DNA from: Streptomyces gilvus
Lineage (GTDB): Bacteria > Actinomycetota > Actinomycetes > Streptomycetales > Streptomycetaceae
NCBI RefSeq assembly: GCF_022513565.1
Contig: NZ_JAKWBE010000005.1
Span: forward strand, 186,001-250,000
Length of the DNA stretch: 64,000 nucleotides
Reading direction: 5' to 3'
Made by a program: the position numbers and the translations under genes. Shown piece after piece: positions 50,090-61,320 of the stretch. The stretch's first letter is position 1; every line of letters starts with the position of its first letter. The notes under the pieces are model-generated. The model saw only the letters and a list, made by a program, of their open reading frames with translations, made no database searches and was not told where the DNA came from.

Positions 50090-50640
50090 CGTGGTCAGGG
50101 GGCCCGAGGGACCTGCCGGAGTCCCCGGCCGGGGACCCGCGTGCGGCAGCTGCGGAGCCCCGGTTGGGTACGCGAGGGGAACTTGCACGACCCCCGTTTC
50201 GGTGGCCCGCGCACTGGGCCTTCAGAGCCCCGGTTCACCGAGCCGCGTGCGGCAGCTGCAGAGCCTCGGTTAACCGCCCGCGCGCGGGCTTGCACGAATC
50301 CCCGTTGGCGGTATGCGTACTGGGGCCTTCAGAGCCCCGATCCGGCAGCCCGCGCGCGGCAGCAGAGCCCTGGTTGGCCCGCGTGCGGAACCTGCGCCCC
50401 CCGTTCACCGGCCCGCGTGCGGGGCCTTCAGAGCGCCGGTTCGCAGGCCCGCGTGCGGGAGCTGCAGGGCCCCGGTCCGGCGGCCCGCGCGCGGCAGCAG
50501 AGCCCTGGTTGGCCCGCGTGCGGAACCTGCGCCCCCCGTTCACCGGCCCGCGTGCGGGGCCTTCAGAGCGCCGGTTCGCAGGCCCGCGTGCGGGAGCTGC
50601 AGAGCCCCGGTTCACCGGCCCGCGCGCGGGACCCGCACCA
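50090..50640. repeat. Degenerate minisatellite-like array with a 135-bp tandem duplication
   Basis: The gap between the APH-fold gene and treZ (50022-50672) is filled with degenerate units of about 30 bp around GGCCCGCGTGCGG and CTTCAGAGC. Within it, 50341-50475 is repeated almost exactly at 50476-50610. Open frames occur in several registers but show no ribosome site or codon bias, so I read it as non-coding. Confidence 0.85.
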
Positions 50641-50672
50641 GCCCCGTTCGCCGCGGGCGCGGTGGGCTTTTG

Positions 50673-52418
50673 TCAGCTCTGGAGGAGGATCACGGCCGAT
50701 TCGCCGGGTACGTGCAGGACCCCGTCGGTGCCCGGGGCCCGTACCGGCTCCCACGCGGCCAGTACCTGTGCCTCGCGGGGGCCCAGCGGGATCGCCGCCG
50801 GTTCCTTCGCGAGGTTCACCGCGACCCGTACGTCACCGCGGCGGAAGGCGATCCAGCGGTCCTGCTCGTCGTAGGCGACCTTGATGTCGCCGAGGTCGGG
50901 GTCGGTGAGGTCGGCCTGTTCGTGGCGCAGGGCGATGAGACGCCGGTACCAGTCGAGCACGCGCGCGTGGGGCTCGCGTTCCGGCTCGCTCCAGTCGAGG
51001 CAGGAGCGGTCCCGGGTCGCCGGGTCCTGCGGGTCCGGCACGTCCTCCTCGGCCCAGCCGTGCGCCGCGAACTCCCGCCGCCGGCCCCGCCGTACCGCCT
51101 CGGCGAGCTCCGGGTCGGTGTGGTCGGTGAAGAACTGCCAGGGCGTCCCCGCCGCCCACTCCTCGCCCATGAACAGCATCGGCGTGAAGGGTGCCGTCAG
51201 GACGAGGGCGGCCGCGCAGGCCAGCAGGCCGGGGGAGAGGGTGGCGGACAGGCGGTCGCCCTGGGCGCGGTTGCCGACCTGGTCGTGCGTCTGGGTGTAG
51301 CCCAGCAGCCGGTGCGCGGCCACGCGCGTGGTGTCCAGCGGGCGCCCGTGACGGCGGCCCCGGAAGCTCGAGTACGTGCCGTCGTGGAAGTAGCCGCCGG
51401 TGAGCGTCTTGGCGACCGCGGCCAGCGGCGCGCGCCCGAAGTCGGCGTAGTAGCCCTGCGCCTCGCCGGTCAGCGCGGTGTGCAGGGCGTGGTGGAAGTC
51501 GTCGTTCCACTGCGCGTCCAGCCCGAGGCCGCCCTCCGCGCGCGGGGCGATCAGCCGCGGGTCGTTCAGGTCGGACTCGGCGATCAGGAACAGCGGGCGC
51601 CCCAGGTCGCCCGAGAGGGCGTCCACGGCGGTCGACAGCTCCTCCAGGAAGTGGCACGCGCGCGTGTCCGCCAGCGCGTGCACCGCGTCCAGCCGCAACC
51701 CGTCGATCCGGTAGTCCCGCAGCCAGGACAGGGCACTGTCCACCAGATACGTCCGTACCTCGTCCGAGCCGGGCGCGTCCAGGTTCACGGCGGAACCCCA
51801 CGGCGTGTGGTGCGTGTCCGTGAAGTACGGCCCGAACGCCGGCAGGTAGTTGCCCGACGGCCCGAGATGGTTGTGCACGACGTCCAGGACCACCCCCAGT
51901 CCCAGCTCGTGCGCCCGGTCGACGAACCGTTTCAGCCCCTCGGGCCCGCCGTACGGCTCGTGCACGGCCCACAGCGAGACGCCCTCGTACCCCCAGCCGT
52001 GCCGCCCCGGGAACGGGCACAGCGGCATCAACTCGACGTGCGTGACGCCCAGTTCCACGAGATGACCGAGCCGCTCGGCGGCGGCGTCCAGGGTGCCCTC
52101 ACGGGTGTACGTGCCCACGTGCAGCTCGTACAGCACGGCGCCCGGAAGCTGCCGTCCCGCCCACTCGGAGCGCCACGTGTACCCGCCCTGGTCGACGACC
52201 GCGCTCAGCCCGTCCGGGCCGTCCGGCTGGCGGCGCGAGCGCGGGTCGGGCAGCACGGGACCGTCGTCCAGCGCGAACCCGTAGCGCGAGCCGTCCCGCG
52301 CGTCGGCCTCGCCCCGCCACCAGCCCTCCCGCTCCGGATCGCGCTCCAACGCGCGCGTGGCGCCGTCGCAATGGAGCGTCACACGGCCGGCCTGCGGTGC
52401 CCACACCTCGAACTGCAC
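50673..52418 (-). CDS. treZ: Malto-oligosyltrehalose trehalohydrolase
   Basis: 581 aa, standard TreZ length. An N-terminal isoamylase-type domain (FEVWAPQAGRVTLHCDG) is followed by a GH13 barrel with YELHVGTYTREGTLDAAAER, the nucleophile Asp in RIDGLRLDAVHAL, the acid Glu in FLIAESDLND, and the transition-state Asp in YTQTHDQVGNR. LFMGEEWAAGTPWQFFTDH is characteristic of TreZ. It releases trehalose from maltooligosyl-trehalose made by TreY (56582-58936). The start is ATG 52418. It ends beside the repeat array. Confidence 0.95.
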   Translation of the reverse strand: MQFEVWAPQAGRVTLHCDGATRALERDPEREGWWRGEADARDGSRYGFALDDGPVLPDPRSRRQPDGPDGLSAVVDQGGYTWRSEWAGRQLPGAVLYELHVGTYTREGTLDAAAERLGHLVELGVTHVELMPLCPFPGRHGWGYEGVSLWAVHEPYGGPEGLKRFVDRAHELGLGVVLDVVHNHLGPSGNYLPAFGPYFTDTHHTPWGSAVNLDAPGSDEVRTYLVDSALSWLRDYRIDGLRLDAVHALADTRACHFLEELSTAVDALSGDLGRPLFLIAESDLNDPRLIAPRAEGGLGLDAQWNDDFHHALHTALTGEAQGYYADFGRAPLAAVAKTLTGGYFHDGTYSSFRGRRHGRPLDTTRVAAHRLLGYTQTHDQVGNRAQGDRLSATLSPGLLACAAALVLTAPFTPMLFMGEEWAAGTPWQFFTDHTDPELAEAVRRGRRREFAAHGWAEEDVPDPQDPATRDRSCLDWSEPEREPHARVLDWYRRLIALRHEQADLTDPDLGDIKVAYDEQDRWIAFRRGDVRVAVNLAKEPAAIPLGPREAQVLAAWEPVRAPGTDGVLHVPGESAVILLQS

Positions 52419-52524
52419 GGACGGTTCCCCTTCGTCTGCTCACCGTGATGTAGCCCGTCCATGGTGCTTCAAACGAGATCAGTACGCCTTCGAATCCTCC
52501 CTTTCCCCGCCGGTGTCGCCGGAC

Positions 52525-52564
52525 ACGCGCGCGTGGCGGCCGTGAATACGCGCGCGTGGCGGCC
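52525..52564. repeat. 23-bp direct repeat between treZ and the FHA gene
   Basis: A 17-bp GC-rich core (52525-52541) recurs at 52548-52564 with a period of 23 bp, in the 196-bp divergent promoter region. It is 50 nt before the FHA gene start. Confidence 0.7.
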
Positions 52565-52614
52565 CTTTTCTCGTTTTCTGGACACCCGGGGTTCACTGAC
52601 CGACAATCACCAAC

Positions 52615-53166
52615 GTGACGTCGTCCTTCGAGTTCAACACGTACCCCGCGCGACTGTCCGACGCGGAGCGCGACAAGGCGCTGAAGGTGCTTCGGGACGG
52701 CGTCGCCATGGGGCGGCTCTCGCACGACACGTTCATCCGCCGCATGGAGCTGGCCCTCGCCGCCCGCCGCTCCGACGAGCTCGTGGCGCTCACCGCGGAC
52801 CTCCCCCAGGAGAGCCGTCTTGCGCGCCTGGTCTTCGGCGGCGTGGAGGCCGTCTCCGGGTTCACCGTACGGCTGCGCAGGGCCTGGCAGGCCGAGCGTC
52901 TGCCCAAGCTGCTGCTGCCGCACCCGGCGGGCGGCCACCCGCTGCGCATCGGTCGGGATCCGGCCAACGGGCTGCGGCTGACCCACGAGACGGTCTCCCG
53001 CGTGCACGCCGAACTGAGCCGCCAGGGCGGCATGTGGGTGCTGCGGGACCTCGGTTCCACCAACGGCACCACGGTCAACGGACGGCGTGTCATCGGCGCC
53101 GCCGTGGTCCGCGAGGGCGACCAGGTCGGCTTCGGGCGGATGTCGTTCCGGCTCGCCGCCGACTGA
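52615..53166 (+). CDS. DUF1707 plus FHA-domain protein
   Basis: 183 aa from GTG 52615. The N terminus is a DUF1707 module: RLSDAERDKALKVLRDGVAM and then RLSHDTFIRRMELALAARR. The C-terminal half is an FHA domain with the phospho-Thr-binding GRDPANGL, SRVHAEL and DLGSTNGTTVNG, so it should bind Thr-phosphorylated partners of Ser/Thr kinases. It is cytoplasmic and has no membrane segment. It is divergent from treZ; no kinase gene is in the window. Confidence 0.92.
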   Translation: MTSSFEFNTYPARLSDAERDKALKVLRDGVAMGRLSHDTFIRRMELALAARRSDELVALTADLPQESRLARLVFGGVEAVSGFTVRLRRAWQAERLPKLLLPHPAGGHPLRIGRDPANGLRLTHETVSRVHAELSRQGGMWVLRDLGSTNGTTVNGRRVIGAAVVREGDQVGFGRMSFRLAAD

Positions 53167-53330
53167 GCCACCCCTTAGCTTTGGCCTGAGCATGACACGG
53201 CGTTGAGCTGCTGTGATGGCTCAAATCCCTTTCCTCTCCGCGGTGTTGACGTACCCCCCAACTCGTGACTGACTGTGCGTACGTCATGCACGTCAGGTGA
53301 GCCGACGGCACAGCATCGGGGAGGTGTGCC

Positions 53331-54680
53331 CTGCCGCCCCTCCTGCGCTATCCGACCGTCGACGAGCTCGGCGCGCGGGCGGCGGCACTGGTCGCCCGCC
53401 GCCCCCGTGACGCCCGTCTGCGCCGCGTCGGCACCTCCCGGGCCGGCATCCCCATGTGGCTGCTTTCCGTCGGTCACGGCAGCCGTCAGGCCCTCGTGGT
53501 CGCCGGTCCGCACGCCAACGAACCCGTCGGCGGCGCCACCGTGCTGCGGCTCGCCGAACGGGCCCTGGCCGACCCCCGGTTCACCGAGGGCGTCGACGCC
53601 ACCTGGAACCTGCTGCTCTGCCTCGACCCGGACGGCCTGCGCCGCAACGAGGGCTGGCTGTCGGGCCCGTACACCCTCGGCCGGTACTTCCGGAACTTCT
53701 TCCGGCCCGGCTTCCACGAACAGCCCGAATGGCTGCCCGCCGGAGCGGCGGGGGCCGCCCTGCCGGAGACCCGCACCCTGCTCGACCTCCAGGACGAGCT
53801 GCGGCCCTTTCTGCAGTGCTCGCTGCACGGCGTCGACGTCGGCGGCGGTTTCGTCGAACTCACCCGCGACCTGCCCGGCCTCGCCCAGCGCGTCGCGCTC
53901 ACCGCCGCCCGCCTCGGCGTCCCGCGCGAACTGGGCCCCTACGACACCCTGTACTGGCCGAACATCGGTCCGGCCGTCTACCGAATCCCGCCGCCCCGCC
54001 CCGGCGACCTGGCCGCCGCCATCACCGAGGCCGCCGTCGAGTCGACCTGGTACCACCCGCACCGGTACGGCACGGTCACGGCCGTCGTCGAGGCCCCCAT
54101 GTGGGGCGTGGCCGCCGTCGAGGACGGCTCCCCGCCCGCCGACCGCGCCGCCGTGCTGCGCACGGTCAGCCACACCCTGCGGCGCGACGCGCAACTGCTG
54201 GAGCGGCTCCTCGCGCGGATGCGCCCGCACACCACGGGCGCGCCGGACGCGGCCCGCCTGCTCGCCCCGGTGGACGACTATTTACTGGTCTGCCCCGGAC
54301 TCGCCGACACCTGGGACCCCGACATCGCCGACGGGACGCGCCCGCTCCCGCCGCTGAGCACCGCCCATCTGGCCGCCCTGCGCATCGCCGGCCGGCGGCT
54401 CGCCCTGCGCACGGCGGGCCTGCTGCACCAGCTCGTCACCGGCGCCGGACGCGATCCGGCCGGGGTGCTGCCCGACCTGGACCGGCTCATCGGCGAGTGG
54501 TGCGCCGACTACCTCGACGGCTGCGGGGCCCGCTGGATCCCGGTCGCGCGCCAGGTCGAGTACCAGTCGAGCGTCGTCCTGCACGCGTTCGAACTCGCCG
54601 AACGGTACCCGCCCGCGTGCTCCCGTTCGGGTGAGCCGGGGTGGGGTTCCGGGGCCGCCGTGCCGATGCACTTGGAATGA
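53331..54680 (+). CDS. M14-like zinc metallopeptidase (probable CTG start, TTA codon)
   Basis: 449 aa if it begins at CTG 53331, which has GGGGAGG exactly 6 nt upstream. No ATG, GTG or TTG exists in frame until ATG 53454, which would remove a region conserved in the paralogue (RYPTVDELGARAAAL). Zinc ligands are His and Glu in GPHANEPVGG and the later His in CSLHGVDVGG; AVVEAPMW supplies the catalytic Glu. There is no signal peptide. A rare TTA codon (54282-54284, residue 318) makes it a bldA candidate. Its stop overlaps the SSI-type inhibitor gene (ATGA). It is paralogous to the protein at 55173-56432. Confidence 0.82.
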   Translation: MPPLLRYPTVDELGARAAALVARRPRDARLRRVGTSRAGIPMWLLSVGHGSRQALVVAGPHANEPVGGATVLRLAERALADPRFTEGVDATWNLLLCLDPDGLRRNEGWLSGPYTLGRYFRNFFRPGFHEQPEWLPAGAAGAALPETRTLLDLQDELRPFLQCSLHGVDVGGGFVELTRDLPGLAQRVALTAARLGVPRELGPYDTLYWPNIGPAVYRIPPPRPGDLAAAITEAAVESTWYHPHRYGTVTAVVEAPMWGVAAVEDGSPPADRAAVLRTVSHTLRRDAQLLERLLARMRPHTTGAPDAARLLAPVDDYLLVCPGLADTWDPDIADGTRPLPPLSTAHLAALRIAGRRLALRTAGLLHQLVTGAGRDPAGVLPDLDRLIGEWCADYLDGCGARWIPVARQVEYQSSVVLHAFELAERYPPACSRSGEPGWGSGAAVPMHLE

Positions 54681-55093
54681 CGATCAGCACCACAGCGAAA
54701 GCGGTACGCGGCGCTCTGCTCGCGGCCGCGCTGCTCCTCGCCGCCGCGCCACTGGCCCAGGCGGCGCCCGGCCACCACCTGCCGGGCAACTGGCTCTACC
54801 TCACCGTCACCCAGGGCGACTCACGTGCCGACGGCACCCGGGGCTCCCTGCTGCTGTGCGATCTGCCCCACAGGCACGCGCGCGCGGCCAGGGCCTGCGC
54901 CGATCTGGCGGCGGTCGGCGGCGACATCGGCGCGCTCCCGGCCAGGGACGTGATGTGCCCGATGATCTACGCGCCGGTCACCGTGCACGCGCGCGGAAGG
55001 TGGAGCGGCCGGGCGGTCGAGTACGCCCACACCTTCCCCAACCGGTGCGCCATGCGGGCACGCACGGGGGAGGTGTTCGCGCTCGACGGGTGA
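54677..55093 (+). CDS. SSI-family (I16) secreted subtilisin inhibitor
   Basis: 138 aa from ATG 54677, overlapping the preceding stop by 4 nt; an upstream in-frame start at 54641 lies within the peptidase gene. A signal peptide ends near AQAAPGHH. The mature part (about 110 aa) has the SSI pattern: LTVTQGDSRADGTRGSLLLC, a second Cys region ARACADLAAVGG, and the reactive loop MCPMIYAPVTV. P1 is Met followed by Ile, as in classic SSI (Met-Val). The four Cys of SSI are present. It inhibits subtilisin-like proteases outside the cell. Confidence 0.9.
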   Translation: MTISTTAKAVRGALLAAALLLAAAPLAQAAPGHHLPGNWLYLTVTQGDSRADGTRGSLLLCDLPHRHARAARACADLAAVGGDIGALPARDVMCPMIYAPVTVHARGRWSGRAVEYAHTFPNRCAMRARTGEVFALDG

Positions 55094-55172
55094 CGCGAGC
55101 GGGGGCCGCATCCGCTCGTCGCGGCCCCGGCCTTGTGCCGCGGGCCCCGCACGCGCGCGTGGGCGCTGTTTC

Positions 55173-56432
55173 TCAGGCGGTCTCCTCGCGCGCGTGCAGG
55201 GCGGCCGCCACGACCGTGCGGGACTGGTGCTCCACCTGGTGCTCCAGGGGCACCCAGCGGGCGCGGAAGCGTTCGGCGAAGGAGTCGCTCCAGGTCGCCA
55301 CGAGCCGCTCCAGGTGGGGTGCCGCACGGTCGTCGGTCTCCCGCAGGACCCGCAGCAGCATCGCGGCCGCCCGCAACGGCAACCGCCGCCCGAACGCGTC
55401 CACGCTCCCGACGTACGCCATGGTGTCGTCGGCGGGCGGGGTGTGCATCCAGTCCGCGGCCAGCCCCGGAACCAGCTCCAGCGCCCACCTCGCGGACCGC
55501 AGCAGCGGCCCGTCGACGCCCTCCAGGCGCGGCAGCGCGTCGGTGAGCACCCGCTCCACCTCCAGCCCGTCCCGCAGCAGCCGCCGCGCCAGCCGGCGTA
55601 TCGCGGCGGCCGGCGCGGGATGCGGCGCCGGGTCGTCCACCAGGTCGCTCGCCCACATCGGCACCTCGACGACCGCGGTCAGGCCGCCGTAGCGGTGGGT
55701 GTGGTACCAGGTGCTTTGCCGCGCGTCGTCCGGCATGCTCGGGTACGCGGCCCCCGCGCCCGGCGACGGCATCACATGCACGCCCGGCCCGGACGCGGAC
55801 CAGCCCGCGGCGTCCGAGGCGCCCGTCTCCACCGGGATGTGCAGCTGGGCGGCGGACTTGGCGAACGGTTCGGCGAGCCCCGGGATGTCCTTCGTCAGCT
55901 GCACCCAGCTGCCGCCCAGGTCGGTCCCGTGCAGCGTCACCTGGAGGTAGGGCCGCAGCTCGTCGATGACCCGGGTCAGCGCCCGGGTCTCGGGCGGCAG
56001 GCGGTGCGGCGGCAGCACCGCCGGCGACCACTCCGGCTGCTCCTCGGCGGCCGGCCGGAAGAAGCCGAGGTGGTAGTCGAGCAGACTGCGCGGCGCCGGG
56101 GTGACGTGGAGGCTGGCGCCGTCGGGGTCGGCGCAGAGCAGGAAGTGCCAGGAGGTGTCGGTGCGCAGCTCCCGCTCCCGCAGCACCCGTTCGGCAAGTG
56201 CGAGGAGGGTGGAGCCGCCGGTCGGCTCGTTGGCGTGGGCGCCGGCGACGACCAGCACGGCCCGTCGGGCATGGCCCACGGACAGCAGGTGCAGGGGGCG
56301 CCCGGCGCGGGAGACACCCACCTGTCTCAGGGTGCACAGGGCGGGCCGATGGATGGCCAACGCCCTGGCGGACGAGACGAGTTGGGGCACGGTGGGGTAA
56401 CGCAGCTGCGGCAGGAGACTCACCCCCGTCAC
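55173..56432 (-). CDS. M14-like zinc metallopeptidase (paralogue)
   Basis: 419 aa from GTG 56432 (AGGCGG upstream; in-frame GTG 56465 and 56423 are alternatives). It aligns with the 53331-54680 protein from PQLRYPTVPQL onward. Zinc-site motifs are GAHANEPTGG and VTLHGTDLGG, with catalytic Glu in AVVEVPMW. It has no signal peptide, so it is probably cytoplasmic, acting on peptides or peptide-like cell-wall products. It lies downstream of treY on the same strand (149-nt gap) and converges with the SSI gene. Confidence 0.85.
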   Translation of the reverse strand: MTGVSLLPQLRYPTVPQLVSSARALAIHRPALCTLRQVGVSRAGRPLHLLSVGHARRAVLVVAGAHANEPTGGSTLLALAERVLRERELRTDTSWHFLLCADPDGASLHVTPAPRSLLDYHLGFFRPAAEEQPEWSPAVLPPHRLPPETRALTRVIDELRPYLQVTLHGTDLGGSWVQLTKDIPGLAEPFAKSAAQLHIPVETGASDAAGWSASGPGVHVMPSPGAGAAYPSMPDDARQSTWYHTHRYGGLTAVVEVPMWASDLVDDPAPHPAPAAAIRRLARRLLRDGLEVERVLTDALPRLEGVDGPLLRSARWALELVPGLAADWMHTPPADDTMAYVGSVDAFGRRLPLRAAAMLLRVLRETDDRAAPHLERLVATWSDSFAERFRARWVPLEHQVEHQSRTVVAAALHAREETA

Positions 56433-56581
56433 GTCCGCCTGGCTTCGCAATCCGCAGTACCCCACGCTCTCCGCCCCCTGTCAAGGCCGCCCCGGGGGAG
56501 CCTGAAGGGGGCGCCCAGGTGCTTCACCTCCGGCCGGAACAACCGTGACCCCCCGCCCCAGAGGCTCTCCGCCCCCTGCCC

Positions 56582-58936
56582 TCAGTCGGAGTCCGTCCGC
56601 TCCAGCAGAGCCACCGGCAACCGTGCGAAAAGCTCCTCCACGCGTGCGTGCCCCGTGAACTCCCGCTGCGGAGCCAGCACGTCCGCCCAGCGTCCCGGTG
56701 GCAGCGGCAGCACGGTGTCCCGCCAGCCGCCGGCCTCCGCGAGCCGCAGGGACAGGCGGGTCACCGCCGTGACGGCCTTCCCGGAGCGCGTGAAGGCCAG
56801 ACAGTGCTCCGCCGCGGGGCCCTCCGCGGCGAGCGGCGTGTACGTCGCCGCCTCCCCGAAGGCCCCGGGCCGCCGGGCGCGCAGCCCGAGGGCGGCCGCC
56901 GTCAGCGCCCCCTTGTCGCCGGGGGCGTCGGGCGGGAAGGACACCGGGCGACGGTTGTCCGGGTCGACGAGGGCCAGGTACTCGCTCTCCGTGCCCTGGT
57001 AGAGGTCCGGCACGCCGGGCATCGTCAGGTGGACCAGGGCCGCGCCGAGCACGTTGGCCCGGATGTGCGGCTCCAGCGCCTCCCGCAGGGCGCTGACGTG
57101 CTCGCCGGGCGCCCCGCACGGGCCCGCCGCGACGAACGCCGCCACCGCCTCCTCGTACGCCGGTTCCTGCTCGGTCCAGCTCGTGAACAGTCCCGCCTCG
57201 CGCACATGCTTCAGCAGCGCCCGCCGCACCCGCTCCTCGTCCGCCGGACCGAGCCCGAACACCGTCTGCCAGGCCGCCCACGCCAGCTGCGCGTCCGGTA
57301 CGCCCTCACCGGTGCGCGTCACCTCCGCCAGGACGTCCGCCCAGCGCCCGGGGCACTCGGTGAGCACCTCCAGCGCCGCCCGTACGTCGGCGCTGCGCTT
57401 GGTGTCGTGCGTGGACAGCACCGTCCCGGTCGCCGGCCAGTCGCGCTGCACGCGCGCGCAGTACGCGTGGAACTCCTCCGGCGACAGCGCGGGGCCGCCC
57501 GGATTCCCGCCCACCTCGTTCGCCGACAGCAGCGGCACATAGCGGTAGTACGCGGTGTCCTCCACGGACTTGGCGCGCAGCGCGGACGCCGTCTGGGCGA
57601 ACCGGGTGCGGAACTCGACGTGCTCGGGTCCGTCACCGCCCCGCCCGAGCAGCAGGCCCCGCACCACGTCCACGGCGCCGGCCTCCTCCGGGACGACGAA
57701 GGCCGGCCGTGCCTCGGCCGCGGCCTCCTCGGTGACCACGGAGGCGGCGTCACCGGAGGCGTAGGGCCGGTAGACCTCCAGCCGCACCAGCAGCTCCGTC
57801 AGGGCCGTGCGCAGCACCCAGGGGGCCCGGTCGCGCAGTCCGGGGTCGGGCGAGGTCGCGCACAGCCTGCTCGCCACCCGGGTCAGCCGGTCGACCTCGG
57901 CGGCCAGCTCGTGCGTGAGCACCTTGTACGCCGCCCGCCGCACCGTCGCCGCCCAGTCCCCGCCCCGGTCGGTCTGCGGGGCCGCGAACCGCCGGTACTG
58001 GCCGAGGAGTTCCCCGAAGCCCGCCGGGTCGGTGAACAGCCCGTCGACGTGCCGCAGGGCGTCGTACCCGGTGGTGCCCGCGACGGGCCAGGAGGCCGGG
58101 AGGTGCTCGCCGGCGGAGAGGATCTTCTCCACGACCGTCCAGCGGCCGCCGGTCGCCTCGTGCAGCCGCCGCAGATAGCCGTCCGGGTCGGCGAGCCCGT
58201 CCGGGTGGTCCACGCGCAGCCCGTCGACGACCCCCTCGTGCAGCAGCTGGAGGATCTTGTCGTGGGTGGCCTCGAAGACCTCCGGGTCCTCCACCCGCAC
58301 CCCGATGAGCTCGGAGATGCTGAAGAAACGCCGGTAGTTGAGCTCCGTGCGGGCCAGCCGCCACCACACCGGGCGGTACCACTGGGCGTCCAGGAGCTGC
58401 GGCAGCGGCAGCTCCTCGGTGCCCTCGCGGAGGGGGAGGACATGGTCGTAGTAGCGCAGCACGTCCCCGTCGACGCGCAGCTCGCCGAGGACCGAGCCGA
58501 GCGGCCCGCCCAGCACCGGCAGCAGCACCTGCCCGCCCTGCGCCTCCCAGTCGATGTCGAACCAGCGCGCGTACGGCGACTTCGGGCCCTCCCGCAGCAC
58601 CTCCCACAGGGCGCGGTTGTGCCGCGGCGCCATCGCCATGTGGTTCGGCACGATGTCCACGACCAGCCCGAGCCCGTGCTCGCGCGCCGTGCGCGCCAGC
58701 GCGCGCAACCCCTCCTCACCCCCCAGCTCCTCCCGCACGCGCGTGTGGTCGACGACGTCGTACCCGTGCGCGGAGCCGGGCACCGCCTCCAGGACGGGGG
58801 AGAGATGCAGATGGGAGACGCCCAGCGAGGCCAGGTACGGCACCGCCGTCGCGGCGGCCGCGAACGGGAACTCGGGCTGCAGCTGCAGCCGGTAGGTGGC
58901 CGTGGGCACCGGGGGGAGGGGACGCTCAGGTGTCAT
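56582..58936 (-). CDS. treY: Malto-oligosyltrehalose synthase
   Basis: 784 aa, normal TreY length. GH13 family motifs: TATYRLQLQPEFPF at the start, DIVPNHMA, the nucleophile Asp in GLRVDHPDGLADP, the acid/base Glu in TVVEKILSAGEHLP, and STHDTKRSADVRAALEVL near residue 500. PGVPDLYQGTE follows toward the C terminus. It converts the reducing end of maltodextrins to a trehalose unit, which TreZ then releases. It starts 69 nt after glgX, so the two probably form one transcript. Confidence 0.95.
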   Translation of the reverse strand: MTPERPLPPVPTATYRLQLQPEFPFAAAATAVPYLASLGVSHLHLSPVLEAVPGSAHGYDVVDHTRVREELGGEEGLRALARTAREHGLGLVVDIVPNHMAMAPRHNRALWEVLREGPKSPYARWFDIDWEAQGGQVLLPVLGGPLGSVLGELRVDGDVLRYYDHVLPLREGTEELPLPQLLDAQWYRPVWWRLARTELNYRRFFSISELIGVRVEDPEVFEATHDKILQLLHEGVVDGLRVDHPDGLADPDGYLRRLHEATGGRWTVVEKILSAGEHLPASWPVAGTTGYDALRHVDGLFTDPAGFGELLGQYRRFAAPQTDRGGDWAATVRRAAYKVLTHELAAEVDRLTRVASRLCATSPDPGLRDRAPWVLRTALTELLVRLEVYRPYASGDAASVVTEEAAAEARPAFVVPEEAGAVDVVRGLLLGRGGDGPEHVEFRTRFAQTASALRAKSVEDTAYYRYVPLLSANEVGGNPGGPALSPEEFHAYCARVQRDWPATGTVLSTHDTKRSADVRAALEVLTECPGRWADVLAEVTRTGEGVPDAQLAWAAWQTVFGLGPADEERVRRALLKHVREAGLFTSWTEQEPAYEEAVAAFVAAGPCGAPGEHVSALREALEPHIRANVLGAALVHLTMPGVPDLYQGTESEYLALVDPDNRRPVSFPPDAPGDKGALTAAALGLRARRPGAFGEAATYTPLAAEGPAAEHCLAFTRSGKAVTAVTRLSLRLAEAGGWRDTVLPLPPGRWADVLAPQREFTGHARVEELFARLPVALLERTDSD

Positions 58937-59005
58937 GCAGAGCTACGTACCCCTCCCGCCGGCTTTCGTGTCATGGCGCCCGCCACGCGTGCGTGCCCGG
59001 GTCGC

Positions 59006-61129
<2,124 letters not shown>

Positions 61130-61320
61130 GGATACGACTCTTTCAGGTGCGGAGCGCCCTCGTGGCGCCTTGGCGTCGAGTCTCCCCGAAACTGATGGAA
61201 CCACCTATGACTTACGTCCCTCTTACCGATAGACCAGTGCATACGCGGTATGCCCGTTCCAAGGCTTACCGGTGGGGCAGACGAATACTCCCGTGACCGA
61301 AGGGGGAGTAGGGGGAGAAT

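Noticed and set aside
50090..50640. CRISPR-like repeat-spacer array
   Set aside because: Units are degenerate, contiguous and without uniform spacers, and no cas genes occur; it is a tandem repeat.
50313..52448. 711-aa plus-strand frame from the repeat array through treZ
   Set aside because: The latter part is antisense to treZ, and the first part is a repeat translation without codon bias or ribosome site.
53324..53328. GTG codons at 53324 and 53326 as the M14 peptidase start
   Set aside because: Neither is in the frame that carries the zinc motifs; using them would require a frameshift.
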